A stretch of 55,570 nt of DNA from contig NZ_JAIBHJ010000026.1 in assembly GCF_021278025.1 (NCBI RefSeq), positions 1 through 55,570 of the forward strand, in the 5' to 3' direction. Source of the DNA: Motilimonas sp. E26 (GTDB taxonomy: Bacteria; Pseudomonadota; Gammaproteobacteria; Enterobacterales; CBDFNC01). The notes below the pieces were generated by a model that saw only the letters and a list, made by a program, of their open reading frames with translations, did not search any database and was not told where the DNA came from. The stretch's first letter is position 1, and the number at the start of each line of letters is the position of its first letter. Made by a program: the position numbers and the translations under genes. Shown here piece by piece: positions 47,941 through 55,570 of this stretch.

Positions 47941-48106
47941 AATTAAAGCCTAAGGTGTAATGATGAACGCATTGTAAGTATCGCTGGGTATAGGCTTTTT
48001 GATGTAGGGCAGGGTTGCGGATGTTTTTTGTGTTTGTTTGATTTATGCCAGGATCAAGTGTGTGAAACTTATTAATAATAATGGATTTTCTCTGTGGGGA
48101 TATTTT

Positions 48107-48625
48107 ATGTTCGATCAACTGCAACAGCAGCTTGTTAAACTTGGGCCGCAGTTACTGCGTGTGCCTGCACAAACAATGCCTTTTCCGTTACAGCGTGTGT
48201 GCTTGGAAAATGCCCTTAACCGATTGCTGGCGACGAGTATTGAAGATGAAGAGCTGACGTTTTTAGCTGATAAATGGCTAAAAGTAACTGTCACCGATTT
48301 AGACTTGAGCTGGTGTATGACGTTAAAGGGGCAAAAAATCCAAGTTGCTGCACCTCAGCAAGTAGCTGATGTTAGTTTTATGGGCGTGCTGAATGATTTG
48401 ATTTTAATTGCTGGACGCAAAGAAGATGCCGATACCTTGTTTTTTCAACGCCGTTTACAAATTGAAGGTGATACTGAATTAGGCCTTGAGGTGAAGAATT
48501 TACTAGATGGTTTTGATATGACCTTACTGCCCAAACCAGCCTTACATGGGATCGCTAAGTTAGCTGAATTTATTGCTCAAGGCTCTGCCACTAGGTTTAT
48601 ACCCAATCAACCTAGAGATGCCTGA
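48107..48625 (+). CDS. ubiT: UbiT, SCP2-domain ubiquinone biosynthesis accessory factor
   Basis: 172 aa from ATG 48107 (MFDQLQQQLVKLG), preceded by GGGGA; the frame is open to 48038. SCP2 lipid-binding domain: LPFPLQRVCLENALN-like (MPFPLQRVCLENALNRLL), LKVTVTDLDLSWCMTLKGQK, VSFMGVLNDLILIAGRKEDA, TLFFQRRLQIEGDTELGLEV. It is needed with UbiUV for anaerobic ubiquinone. Divergently paired with ubiUV over 166 bp. Confidence 0.93.
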   Translation: MFDQLQQQLVKLGPQLLRVPAQTMPFPLQRVCLENALNRLLATSIEDEELTFLADKWLKVTVTDLDLSWCMTLKGQKIQVAAPQQVADVSFMGVLNDLILIAGRKEDADTLFFQRRLQIEGDTELGLEVKNLLDGFDMTLLPKPALHGIAKLAEFIAQGSATRFIPNQPRDA

Positions 48626-48695
48626 TTTCAGCCAAGGTTTACATGCGTTTAGGCAAGGCATTGCTTGCCGGTAATGGTTTCACCCTAAGTGGTTA

Positions 48696-48985
48696 CGCTA
48701 ATTTAAAAGGAGCCTGCATGAAACTGCCTTGTAAGGGCGAGCGCATGAGTGTACAAAATACAATCAACCAAGCGAACAAAGTGGAATTTTCTTATACGAA
48801 ACGCCGTGAAATTATCCCTCAAAAGCTGTTGATGGCTTAACTGCCGCATCCTTGCGGCAGATATTCGTCATAAGAAAACATCGCTAAACGCTCAAAAAAT
48901 ATTCATGCGTTTGCCCTGCCAGCTTTGTATTGAAAACACAGCAGGGCTTTGGTGCATGCATTTTCAAGTGAATAGGGCATACAGT
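48696..48985. repeat. ~285-bp duplicated module, copy 1
   Basis: Shares long blocks with 50970-51255: ACGAAACGCCGTGAAAT, ATCCCTCAAAAGCTGTTGAT, CTGCCGCATCCTTGCGGCAG, and weaker similarity to CATGCA...TTCAAGT...GGGTAT. Same orientation, about 2.27 kb apart. Confidence 0.85.
48718..48840 (+). CDS. Putative 40-aa small protein inside the duplicated module
   Basis: ATG 48718 with AAAAGGAG 7-10 nt upstream. The protein (MKLPCKGERMSV..., ...EFSYTKRREIIPQKLLMA) is basic with no membrane segment. The stop is followed at once by the hairpin CTGCCGCA-TCC-TTGCGGCAG (48841-48860), which could end transcription although no T tract follows. The frame is partly kept in copy 2 (the last ~20 codons), but the start is deleted there. 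Good ribosome site and a conserved C-terminal coding end favour a real gene; it could also be coincidence inside a non-coding repeat. Family not recognised. Confidence 0.4.
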   Translation: MKLPCKGERMSVQNTINQANKVEFSYTKRREIIPQKLLMA

Positions 48986-49140
48986 TAGCTAATAAAATTA
49001 GAAGCTTAAGTTTGAGAAAGTTCCCTCAATTTATCACTAACTGTGTGTTATTTGTCCTAATACACAGTTTAAGACTTTAGGTTGGTATTCCTGTTGCGAA
49101 AATCGTAGTCTGGCACTACGTGGCGCAATGGTGGTAGCTA

Positions 49141-49575
49141 ATGATTTCTCGCAGTATTTTTCGCTTATTGGTATTGTTTTTTGTCTTTTGTGTCGTCATG
49201 ACATTTGTGACTGAGAATATGATGCCTTGGCAGAAACTTGAGTTGATTAGCCAAAATCTTATCTCAACCTATCTGCCTGTTTCCTCTGAGTTAAGCGCCC
49301 TCGTGCTTGATGGCTTACTGATATTGAGCTTTGTGTTAGTTACTTTGGCCGTTATTGGTCTCTTACTTTTTTGGGGTTGTTCACGTTGGTTATTCCTCAT
49401 TGGTTATGGTGTGCTGATCTTAGTTAATTGGCTAACTAAAGAGCCCTTAATTGTCAGTTATCTTGCGAATATATATACCCACCTTACTTCTATCACTGGC
49501 GGTTTTATTATCTGCTGTGTATTTTTTACCAACATCCGTTATTACTTTATTGCTGAGCGAAAAATCTGGAGTTAA
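49141..49575 (+). CDS. Small integral membrane protein, hypothetical
   Basis: 144 aa with four predicted membrane helices (about residues 5-24, 53-75, 76-100, 112-130). The N-terminus is MISRSIFRLLVLFFVFCVVM. No family recognised and no catalytic motif. The ribosome site is weak (GGTGGTAG, 4-11 nt upstream). It and the next gene lie between the two copies of the duplicated module. Confidence 0.65.
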   Translation: MISRSIFRLLVLFFVFCVVMTFVTENMMPWQKLELISQNLISTYLPVSSELSALVLDGLLILSFVLVTLAVIGLLLFWGCSRWLFLIGYGVLILVNWLTKEPLIVSYLANIYTHLTSITGGFIICCVFFTNIRYYFIAERKIWS

Positions 49576-49751
49576 TACCGCGATTTACAAGTAAAAAAAC
49601 CTTGTTATTTATTAACAAATAGCATAAAAAACCAGTTATTAAATAAGAATAAATGTATTACCAAAGGCTGTTTTTGTTGTTTTATTAGAGTAAATAACTA
49701 ATTTAAGTTACTTTGGTGGTGGTTTAAAATGCTCATCTGGGTTTGTGTATT

Positions 49752-50930
49752 ATGAATAAGCTTTTCTCTGACCGTATATCAGACGTTCCTCAATCCTTTA
49801 TTCGTGAGATTCTAAAAGTAGCGATTGACCCCAATATTATCTCTTTTGCGGGCGGGCTGCCTAATCGCGACCTTTTTCCGGTGGCAGCGTTAAAAAAAGC
49901 GACTAATGACGTGTTTGATAGTGCAGGTAAAGATATTCTGCAATACAGTAATACCGAAGGCTATTTACCACTGCGCGAATACATTGCTGCACGTTATAAA
50001 AAACATGAAGGCTTAGACATCGATCCCGCGGATATCTTGATCACAAGTGGCTCTCAACAAGGGTTAGATTTACTTGGCAAAACCTTATTGAACGAAGGTG
50101 ATGACGTTATTATCGAAGAGCCCGGTTATCTTGGTGCGATCCAAGCTTTTTCAGTATATAAATCTAAATTTAATCCCGTACCTGTCAGCAGTGATGGTTT
50201 AGATGTGGTAGCACTTGAAGAGGTGTTAACTAAGGTAAAAGGAAAACTGTTTTACGCTGTACCAAACTTTCAAAATCCATCGGGCGTGTCTTACCCTGAG
50301 CAAAATCGTCACGCCGTTGCGGCGGCATTAGCAAAAAGTTCAACCTTAATCATCGAAGATAATCCATATGGTGATTTGCGCTTCTCGGGTAAGCAGGCTA
50401 CGTCATTTAAAGCACTGATACCTGAGCAAACGGTATTATTAGGATCGTTTTCTAAGACGGTGGTACCGGCATTTCGTTTAGGTTGGATTGTTGCCCCTAA
50501 AGCTTTAATGGAAAAGTTAGTGATAGCTAAACAGGCCTCTGATTTACACACTAATTATTTTTCGCAGCGTGTATTATTTGAATTCTTATCACAGAACGAT
50601 CTTGATGCTCATGTTGCCAATATTATCAAGGTATACGGTGAGCAAAAAAATGCGATGGAGCGGGCGATTAAGAAGTACTTTCCGGCAGAAGTCACATGCA
50701 CCGAACCAGAAGGAGGGATGTTCTTGTGGGCAACGTTACCAGAAGGTATGGATGCCAGAGCCTTATTTGATGTCGCGATTGTAGAAAAAGTGGCATTTGT
50801 TCCCGGCGCACCTTTTTATGTCAGTAAAACTGAGACCAATACCCTTCGACTTAACTTCTCAAGTGTTGATCCAGCGACGATAGAGGAAGGCATTAAGCGT
50901 TTAGGAAGGGTAATTAAATCTCAGCTGTAA
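49752..50930 (+). CDS. PLP-dependent aminotransferase (fold type I, 2-aminoadipate/LysN-like)
   Basis: 392 aa from ATG 49752. PLP fold type I motifs: ISFAGGLPNRDLFP near the N-terminus, ITSGSQQGLDLLGKTLLNEG, PNFQNPSGVSYPEQNR, IIEDNPYGDLRF (cofactor Asp), LGSFSKTVVPAFRLGWIVAP with the Schiff-base Lys in GSFSKT. The FAGGLPN and PNFQNP features place it in the KAT/AAA (aromatic, 2-aminoadipate) subgroup; the substrate is not determined. No helix-turn-helix, so not a MocR regulator. The start at 49743 is also open. Monocistronic. Confidence 0.9.
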   Translation: MNKLFSDRISDVPQSFIREILKVAIDPNIISFAGGLPNRDLFPVAALKKATNDVFDSAGKDILQYSNTEGYLPLREYIAARYKKHEGLDIDPADILITSGSQQGLDLLGKTLLNEGDDVIIEEPGYLGAIQAFSVYKSKFNPVPVSSDGLDVVALEEVLTKVKGKLFYAVPNFQNPSGVSYPEQNRHAVAAALAKSSTLIIEDNPYGDLRFSGKQATSFKALIPEQTVLLGSFSKTVVPAFRLGWIVAPKALMEKLVIAKQASDLHTNYFSQRVLFEFLSQNDLDAHVANIIKVYGEQKNAMERAIKKYFPAEVTCTEPEGGMFLWATLPEGMDARALFDVAIVEKVAFVPGAPFYVSKTETNTLRLNFSSVDPATIEEGIKRLGRVIKSQL

Positions 50931-50969
50931 ACTTGCCTTTTGGGTGCGCTTTAAAATCAAGATCGTTGT

Positions 50970-51255
50970 GATGCTAATTTAAAAGGCAGGGCGAGCGCAA
51001 GAGTGTACGAAATCTAAGCAATGTCACGAACAAAGTGGAATTTTTCTTATACGAAACGCCGTGAAATCATCCCTCAAAAGCTGTTGATGGCTTAGCTGCC
51101 GCATCCTTGCGGCAGATATTCGATTAAGAAAATCCCCTTATCGTTCAAAAAAATTCATGTGTTTGCACTGATTTAATAGGTGCCTGCACTAGCGTGCCTA
51201 GTATTGAAACATGGCGGGGCTAAAGCATGCACCTTCAAGTCGATTGGGTATCCTG
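50970..51255. repeat. ~285-bp duplicated module, copy 2
   Basis: Degenerate copy of 48696-48985. It lacks about 24 bp around the ATG of the small ORF and has a stop (TAA in ATCTAAGCAATG) in the frame. The hairpin CTGCCGCATCCTTGCGGCAG is kept exactly. Confidence 0.85.
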
Positions 51256-51618
51256 CCACTCTCATTAAGTGGCTTTTATCTCGCCATTTAGTCGGTTAAA
51301 AGCTGCTAGATAGCTGTTGTTACCCTTTGACTATATTGCTTCATGCTTTCTTGTAACATTTCTGTAATAAAATATTGTGTAGTTATTTTTCTTTCTCACA
51401 GCGGTTCCTTTTGAATAATAAAATTGCATTGGTGTTTTTATCTTTATTTGATTTATTTCAATCGAATTGAGTGCATTTCAAGGGGAGCTATACTAAATTA
51501 ATCCCGCTGACCTCGATGTCAGTGAGGGTAAGAGCTAAGCCCACAATAATAATCTTAATTAGTTCATGTTGTTTTGTTAGATATTGGGCCGCACATTCAA
51601 TGAGTTAAGGACTGTTCG
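51256..51618. other. Leader/intergenic DNA before the flavin reductase
   Basis: AT-rich, no ORF. A CTGACCTCGATGTCAG dyad lies near 51507-51522, with CCCGC/GAGGG flanks. No promoter or riboswitch assigned. Confidence 0.35.
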
Positions 51619-52236
51619 GTGAATATTGTAATTATTAGTGGTAGTCAACGTAAAAATTCATCCGCCTTTGGCGTCGCTCAAGCGGTTGCCACTAGGGCTA
51701 AACTCTCGGACGATGTAGTAGATTGTCAGGTTTTGAGTTTGGCCAAATTAAGCATCCCCTTGTGGGATGAAGACTTATGTAAAGAATTAGATCATTGGAT
51801 GGATGATTGGTTTGACACCCACCAGCTTTTAGCTGCTGCTGACGCAGTGGTTATTGTTAGCCCAGAGTGGGAGGAGGTGACGTTAAAGAATTTTTTTGCG
51901 TTATGTGAGCGCTCTGAATTAAGCACCTTACCGGGTGTTGTCGTTAGAATTGCCAGTACTTGTCGTGGTGCCTTTTCTGCGCAAGAGCTAAGGCTAAGTA
52001 ATTTTGTATTTAACCGCCTATGCTACGTGCTTGACCACATCGTTGTCGCCACCACAGATGAAGTTGTTAAGTGTAAGCATCAAGATTACTTCCTTGATGG
52101 CTTGAGCGCTGAGCGAGTTGATTACGGTTTTAAATTGATGAGCTGTTTGGTAGAAGGAAATAGCCCTATTTCTCACTTTATGCGTCCGAGCGACATGCTA
52201 CAAATACCAATGAAAACGGTAGCGATGTCTCATTAA
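51619..52236 (+). CDS. NADPH-dependent FMN reductase family protein
   Basis: 205 aa from GTG 51619. Flavodoxin-like fold: the phosphate loop is IVIISGSQRKNSSAFGVAQA, followed by AADAVVIVSPEWEEVTLKNF, the family's substrate-side loop, with EW replacing the more usual EYN. Likely a cytosolic FMN-dependent reductase of quinones, azo compounds or metal ions; the substrate is unknown. Single gene in an AT-rich setting. Confidence 0.8.
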   Translation: MNIVIISGSQRKNSSAFGVAQAVATRAKLSDDVVDCQVLSLAKLSIPLWDEDLCKELDHWMDDWFDTHQLLAAADAVVIVSPEWEEVTLKNFFALCERSELSTLPGVVVRIASTCRGAFSAQELRLSNFVFNRLCYVLDHIVVATTDEVVKCKHQDYFLDGLSAERVDYGFKLMSCLVEGNSPISHFMRPSDMLQIPMKTVAMSH

Positions 52237-52517
52237 GTAAATGCCCAGATAAGAACATTTACCTTTTGCAGCCAACACCAGCCATAGTGTTGGCTTTTTA
52301 ATAGCTAATAAACCTCAGTTTTACTTAAGCCAATTACGAGCGGGCACCTATTTTACTGCAAAATTTCGTTTTCAGGGATGAAAACGCCAAGCGTATAGGG
52401 ACATATACCCAAACTATATCAAGAAGCAAAGTGCAGCTTTATTTTTTAGGTCTTGTTTGGGTCTATTTATCGTGTTTTGCATGAAAAATATACTGTATTG
52501 TTTATCTAGAACTCGGG

Positions 52518-54011
52518 TTAATTAACGCTATCTTTCGTTGTTTTCTTTGTTTGCTCATGAGTTGCTGCAGGGAGCTCATCCTCAGAAATTTCGCCACATA
52601 AATATACTCGACTTGAACTGAATGGAGTGAGTGGTATTTGCCCTTCGGCTTGTGGCTCTGGCTCGGGTATTTTTTGATGATGCAACCACTTTTGTTCAAT
52701 TCTATTGACGAGTCGATAAGCCACAATAACGGCAATAATACCAAAAATCATGGTGCCTAATGCTTGTCCGTACAATACCCCACTAGGGCCAAACCAAGCG
52801 GCACCAAAATAAACAAAGGGAAAGGTTCCCAGTGTTGATTTACCGACGTTTAGCATGGTTGAATAGCTGGCAAAGCCTAAGTTATTGAATGAAGCATTGG
52901 CGACAAATTGTCCGCCGGAGAAAATGAAGCTGACGGCAATCACTTGGCAAAACAAGCGTACAATACTGGCGCCTTCAGGACCCACGCCAAAGGTTTGAAT
53001 GATTAACTCTTGGCTGAAAGACAGAAACATGGCCGCCACTAATATGTATAAGGTGACAAACTTGAGTGATTCATTCAATGTTGCGCGCACGCGAGGATAA
53101 TAGTGAGCGCCGAAGTTCTGCCCAATAATCGGGCCGATAGCGCCAGATAATGCGAAGATCATGCCAAATGCGACCGGTAGAATTCGCCCTACAACCGCCC
53201 ATCCCGCCACGTAGCCATCGCCAAACTGTGCTATCACCGCTGTCACATAAGCATTACCAAACGGCGTGGCAACATTGGTTAATATGCCTGGGCCAGCAAT
53301 GGCGACAATGGGTTTTATATCTTGTTTAAAGTGCGGCCAATGGAAGCGGCCAATTAACTGGTGCTTGTAGTTTGCGCCATAAAACCCCACCGCTAATACA
53401 GCAAAGCGTGCTAAAACAGATGCAATAGCCGCCCCTTGAATCCCCATTCCTAAAGCAAAAATAAAAATAGGATCTAACACAGCATTAACCGCGCCACCAG
53501 TCAGGGTTGAATACATGGCTTGCTTTGCGTCTCCGACCGCACGAAGCGCCGCGCCCATATTCATTGCAAGGCATAGAAATGGCAGGGAAGGCACTAAAAT
53601 ACGCAAATAATCGGTGGCGTAAGCCAAGGTTTGTCCTTTGGCGCCAATCATAGCGAGCATTTCAGGTACAAACCACCAAAGCAGCCCGCTCACCAAGCTA
53701 GTGACAATAAAGCCCAGAGCGGCCACATGAATAGCAAAGCGCTTTGCCTTGGCTCGATCTTTTTGACCGATGGCTCTGGAAACAAGGGCCGTCATTGAGA
53801 TGGATATACCAATCGCGATAGAGGTGGTAAAAAATGATAGTGTACCGGCATAGCCAACGGCTGCTGCTAGCTCTACTTCACCGAGTAAACTGATAAAAAA
53901 CAGATCAATTAAGTCAACTAAAAACAGCGCGGTTAAACCGATGGCATTAGTCGAAGACATTACCACAATATGTTTAAAGATAGAGCCTGTTAAGAATTTT
54001 GCTTGTGGCAT
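52518..54011 (-). CDS. MATE family multidrug/Na+ efflux transporter
   Basis: 497 aa with 12 membrane helices in two six-helix halves. Family features: TALFLVDLIDLFFISLLGEV, ATDYLRILVPSLPFLCLAMN, ALRAVGDAKQAM, VLDPIFIFALGMGIQGAAIA, and in the second half GPGILTNVATPFGNAY and SGAIGPIIGQNFGA. A cytosolic tail of about 50 residues is Pro/Glu/Thr-rich. It probably exports cationic compounds in exchange for Na+ or H+. No regulator adjacent. Confidence 0.93.
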   Translation of the reverse strand: MPQAKFLTGSIFKHIVVMSSTNAIGLTALFLVDLIDLFFISLLGEVELAAAVGYAGTLSFFTTSIAIGISISMTALVSRAIGQKDRAKAKRFAIHVAALGFIVTSLVSGLLWWFVPEMLAMIGAKGQTLAYATDYLRILVPSLPFLCLAMNMGAALRAVGDAKQAMYSTLTGGAVNAVLDPIFIFALGMGIQGAAIASVLARFAVLAVGFYGANYKHQLIGRFHWPHFKQDIKPIVAIAGPGILTNVATPFGNAYVTAVIAQFGDGYVAGWAVVGRILPVAFGMIFALSGAIGPIIGQNFGAHYYPRVRATLNESLKFVTLYILVAAMFLSFSQELIIQTFGVGPEGASIVRLFCQVIAVSFIFSGGQFVANASFNNLGFASYSTMLNVGKSTLGTFPFVYFGAAWFGPSGVLYGQALGTMIFGIIAVIVAYRLVNRIEQKWLHHQKIPEPEPQAEGQIPLTPFSSSRVYLCGEISEDELPAATHEQTKKTTKDSVN

Positions 54012-54117
54012 GTTACGCCATCATTAGTGATTACGAATTGAAACAATAGTGTAAAAGGGGAGGGAAAGAATGTCACCGCCTAAATAGGCGATGACATTCT
54101 TTACAGCTAAACGAGCG

Positions 54118-54372
<255 letters not shown>

Positions 54373-54505
54373 TTATCCTATTTTTTATTCAATTCACGCG
54401 TTTGTATGCCTATTGGGCTCGAACTATTACGCATGTGGTATATACAGCATAAAAAGCAAGTATACACCTTTGCCAGTTGTGGTGCTGCACTATCATGGTC
54501 TGAAT

Positions 54506-54527
54506 ATTTAGATGGATGTCCATGCTT
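54506..54527. repeat. Direct repeat copy 1 bounding the RHS fragment
   Basis: ATTTAGATGGATGTCCATGC; similar to 54771-54791 (CTTAGGTGGCTGTCCGATAT) and 54951-54972 (ATTTAGATGGCTGTCCAGTA), all in the same orientation. Confidence 0.6.
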
Positions 54528-54771
54528 TCGTATTAACGCGCCGCCCAAAGGCATCGTATTGATACTCACTGGTGAGGGCACCTTGGCTACGTTTGATTTC
54601 TTGACCATGATGAAACAGGTGTTGGGTGAGCACTTCACCGTTAAGGTTAATGCCAGCCAGTTGGCCTTGTTGAAATTCATAGTCAACCTGCTGGCCATCC
54701 GGTAATTGCCAGCGTTTAACGCGACCAAGGGGGTCGTAGTCATAATATTGGCTGGCCCAGCTTTGATGGTC
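54508..54771 (-). pseudogene. RHS/YD-repeat protein fragment
   Basis: An 87-codon minus-strand frame without start: SQYYDYDPLGRVKRWQLPDG, VDYEFQQGQLAGINLNG, EVLTQHLFHHGQEIKRSQGA, LTSEYQYDAFGRRV. The YDYDPLGRV and YQYDAFGRRV units are classic YD repeats of Rhs cores (shell-forming polymorphic toxins). Stops at both ends lie in the two direct-repeat copies, so the fragment is a captured remnant. No toxin tip is present. Confidence 0.8.
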
Positions 54772-54791
54772 TTAGGTGGCTGTCCGATATT
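54771..54791. repeat. Direct repeat copy 2
   Basis: See 54506-54527; it supplies the TAA that closes the upstream end of the RHS frame. Confidence 0.6.
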
Positions 54792-54950
54792 GAGGCAAGA
54801 TTGATCACGCCTAAAAAATACACATCCAGTCAGCGCGACTGATTTCTAATAGTATTTAGCCAAAAATTCCATAAATTAATGAACCTGCAGGGAATATTTA
54901 CAGCAGAACTAGCCTTTTTCGCTGGTTTTTTCGCCATCAAATCGCTGGTT

Positions 54951-54972
54951 ATTTAGATGGCTGTCCAGTATT
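54951..54972. repeat. Direct repeat copy 3
   Basis: Closest to copy 1 (ATTTAGATGG-C/A-TGTCCA). The 180 bp between copies 2 and 3 are AT-rich without ORFs. Confidence 0.6.
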
Positions 54973-55095
54973 CTTGCTCTGTGAATTGCCAGCAGGAGCC
55001 ACAATAAAAACGTAATAATATTAATGGTTTAGTTGATATTTTTAGTGCGGTGCTCGCTTAAGGAACAGCGTATGTTGTAGCACTAGTAAAGAACC

Positions 55096-55524
55096 TTAAT
55101 AATCAAAAAAATCACAAATTAATGTAGTTATCTCACTAGTCGAAACATGTTTTTCTACTTCTCTATCATATATAGCTAAGTATTGCCCTCTTCTATCAGA
55201 AATAATTTCTAGTACCTCATTTTTTGTGTTTATTACTTCTATAAAGCCATTTGAGACACCGTCAAGCTCTACGGCTTCATATAGAAGATAATTTAGTGAA
55301 ACCAACTGATAGTTGTTGCTGCCGTAGGAATTTTTCGGATTATCAAAGCGCATTAATATTTTTGGCACCAAGTTTCTTTTCCAATCAAGAAGTTCTAGTC
55401 CATTTTTAATTAATTCATTGAACTCATTTGGAGATTCTTCTCCACTTATTTCGCACTCCCTTATAGGGAAAGCAAGATAAAGGTTAGATCTTTGTAAGCG
55501 CTCAATACTCCGCAGGCTTGATTG
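55096..55524 (-). CDS. Hypothetical protein, probably N-terminally truncated
   Basis: The minus-strand frame is open for 142 codons after TAA 55527-55525. It reads RSNLYLAFPIRECEISGEES, PNEFNELIKNGLELLDWKRN, then the part from a possible GTG/ATG start (LVPKILMRFDNPKNSYGSNN) to the C-terminus ITTLICDFFDY. No ATG occurs before LMRF, so either a non-ATG start is used or the 5' end is lost. The protein is acidic and soluble with no recognised family. Position beside RHS debris is compatible with an orphan immunity protein, but nothing in it proves that. Confidence 0.45.
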   Translation of the reverse strand, partial: QSSLRSIERLQRSNLYLAFPIRECEISGEESPNEFNELIKNGLELLDWKRNLVPKILMRFDNPKNSYGSNNYQLVSLNYLLYEAVELDGVSNGFIEVINTKNEVLEIISDRRGQYLAIYDREVEKHVSTSEITTLICDFFDY

Positions 55525-55570
55525 TTAGGCGATCACTTGTTCTTGCGGATATTCCACGGTAGCAGTGCTT
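55525..55570 (-). pseudogene. C-terminal end of an ORF running off the window
   Basis: In the same minus-strand frame, STATVEYPQEQVIA then TAA. Too short to identify; it could be an upstream gene or the front part of the 55096-55524 frame interrupted by a stop. Confidence 0.25.

Noticed and set aside
48038-48106. Longer ubiT start at 48038
   Set aside because: The extra N-terminus is not like the family, whereas ATG 48107 has GGGGA upstream and begins as expected.
51480-51600. Flavin riboswitch before the FMN reductase gene
   Set aside because: No FMN-element consensus (such as its conserved GGGGCAG and terminal blocks) could be found; only a short dyad is visible.

Overview
The window looks like a chromosomal segment of a marine gammaproteobacterium, most likely an Alteromonadales member of the Colwellia/Thalassotalea/Shewanella type. 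This is an inference from the conserved core gene order (ssrA-smpB-ratAB-bamE-recN-nadK-grpE-dnaK-dnaJ; carAB-greA-yhbY-rlmE-ftsH-folP-glmM-secG-tRNA-Leu-tRNA-fMet-rimP-nusA-infB-rbfA-truB-rpsO-pnp-nlpI; ubiUV/ubiT), a tmRNA tag of the ANDDNYALAA type and a secreted chitin-active LPMO. No species can be named from the sequence alone.

Layout. (1) 1-9.75 kb is an accessory region ending at the 3' end of ssrA, a classic island insertion target. It holds a 5'-truncated ParA-like ATPase overlapping a SIR2-domain gene, a run of small same-strand genes of unknown function (secreted, membrane or Cys-rich), several broken genes, a Fic protein, and a HipA/XRE locus whose hipA has an internal deletion. 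Three overlapping remnants of a tyrosine-recombinase-associated sequence (2.0-2.37, 6.33-6.53, 9.17-9.26 kb) bracket these modules, which suggests repeated island accretion and decay. (2) 9.8-19.3 kb is core: trans-translation (ssrA, smpB), ratAB, bamE, SOS-type recN with two LexA-like boxes, nadK, and the DnaK chaperone set with two sigma32-like promoters. (3) 19.5-24.3 kb carries a ROK sugar kinase lacking the usual zinc cysteines, cutC, an FklB-type PPIase, a GbpA-like LPMO with an eight-copy linker repeat, and a perfect FNR-type box in front of a 38-codon ORF and a terminator. (4) 24.7-46.0 kb is a long core block for pyrimidine/arginine precursor synthesis, transcription fidelity, rRNA modification, proteolysis, folate and cell-wall precursors, secretion, translation initiation and RNA decay. 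(5) 46.0-54.4 kb has the O2-independent ubiquinone genes ubiUV and ubiT, a ~280-bp duplicated module carrying a 40-codon ORF and flanking a membrane protein plus an aminotransferase, then a flavin reductase, a MATE transporter and a YfhL-type ferredoxin. (6) 54.4-55.57 kb is decayed accessory DNA: an RHS-repeat fragment bounded by short direct repeats, and a truncated gene of unknown function.

Best candidates for a second look are the ParA-SIR2 pair, the integrase-bracketed modules beside ssrA, the FNR-box small ORF/sRNA locus, the duplicated small-ORF module and the zinc-ligand-less ROK kinase.
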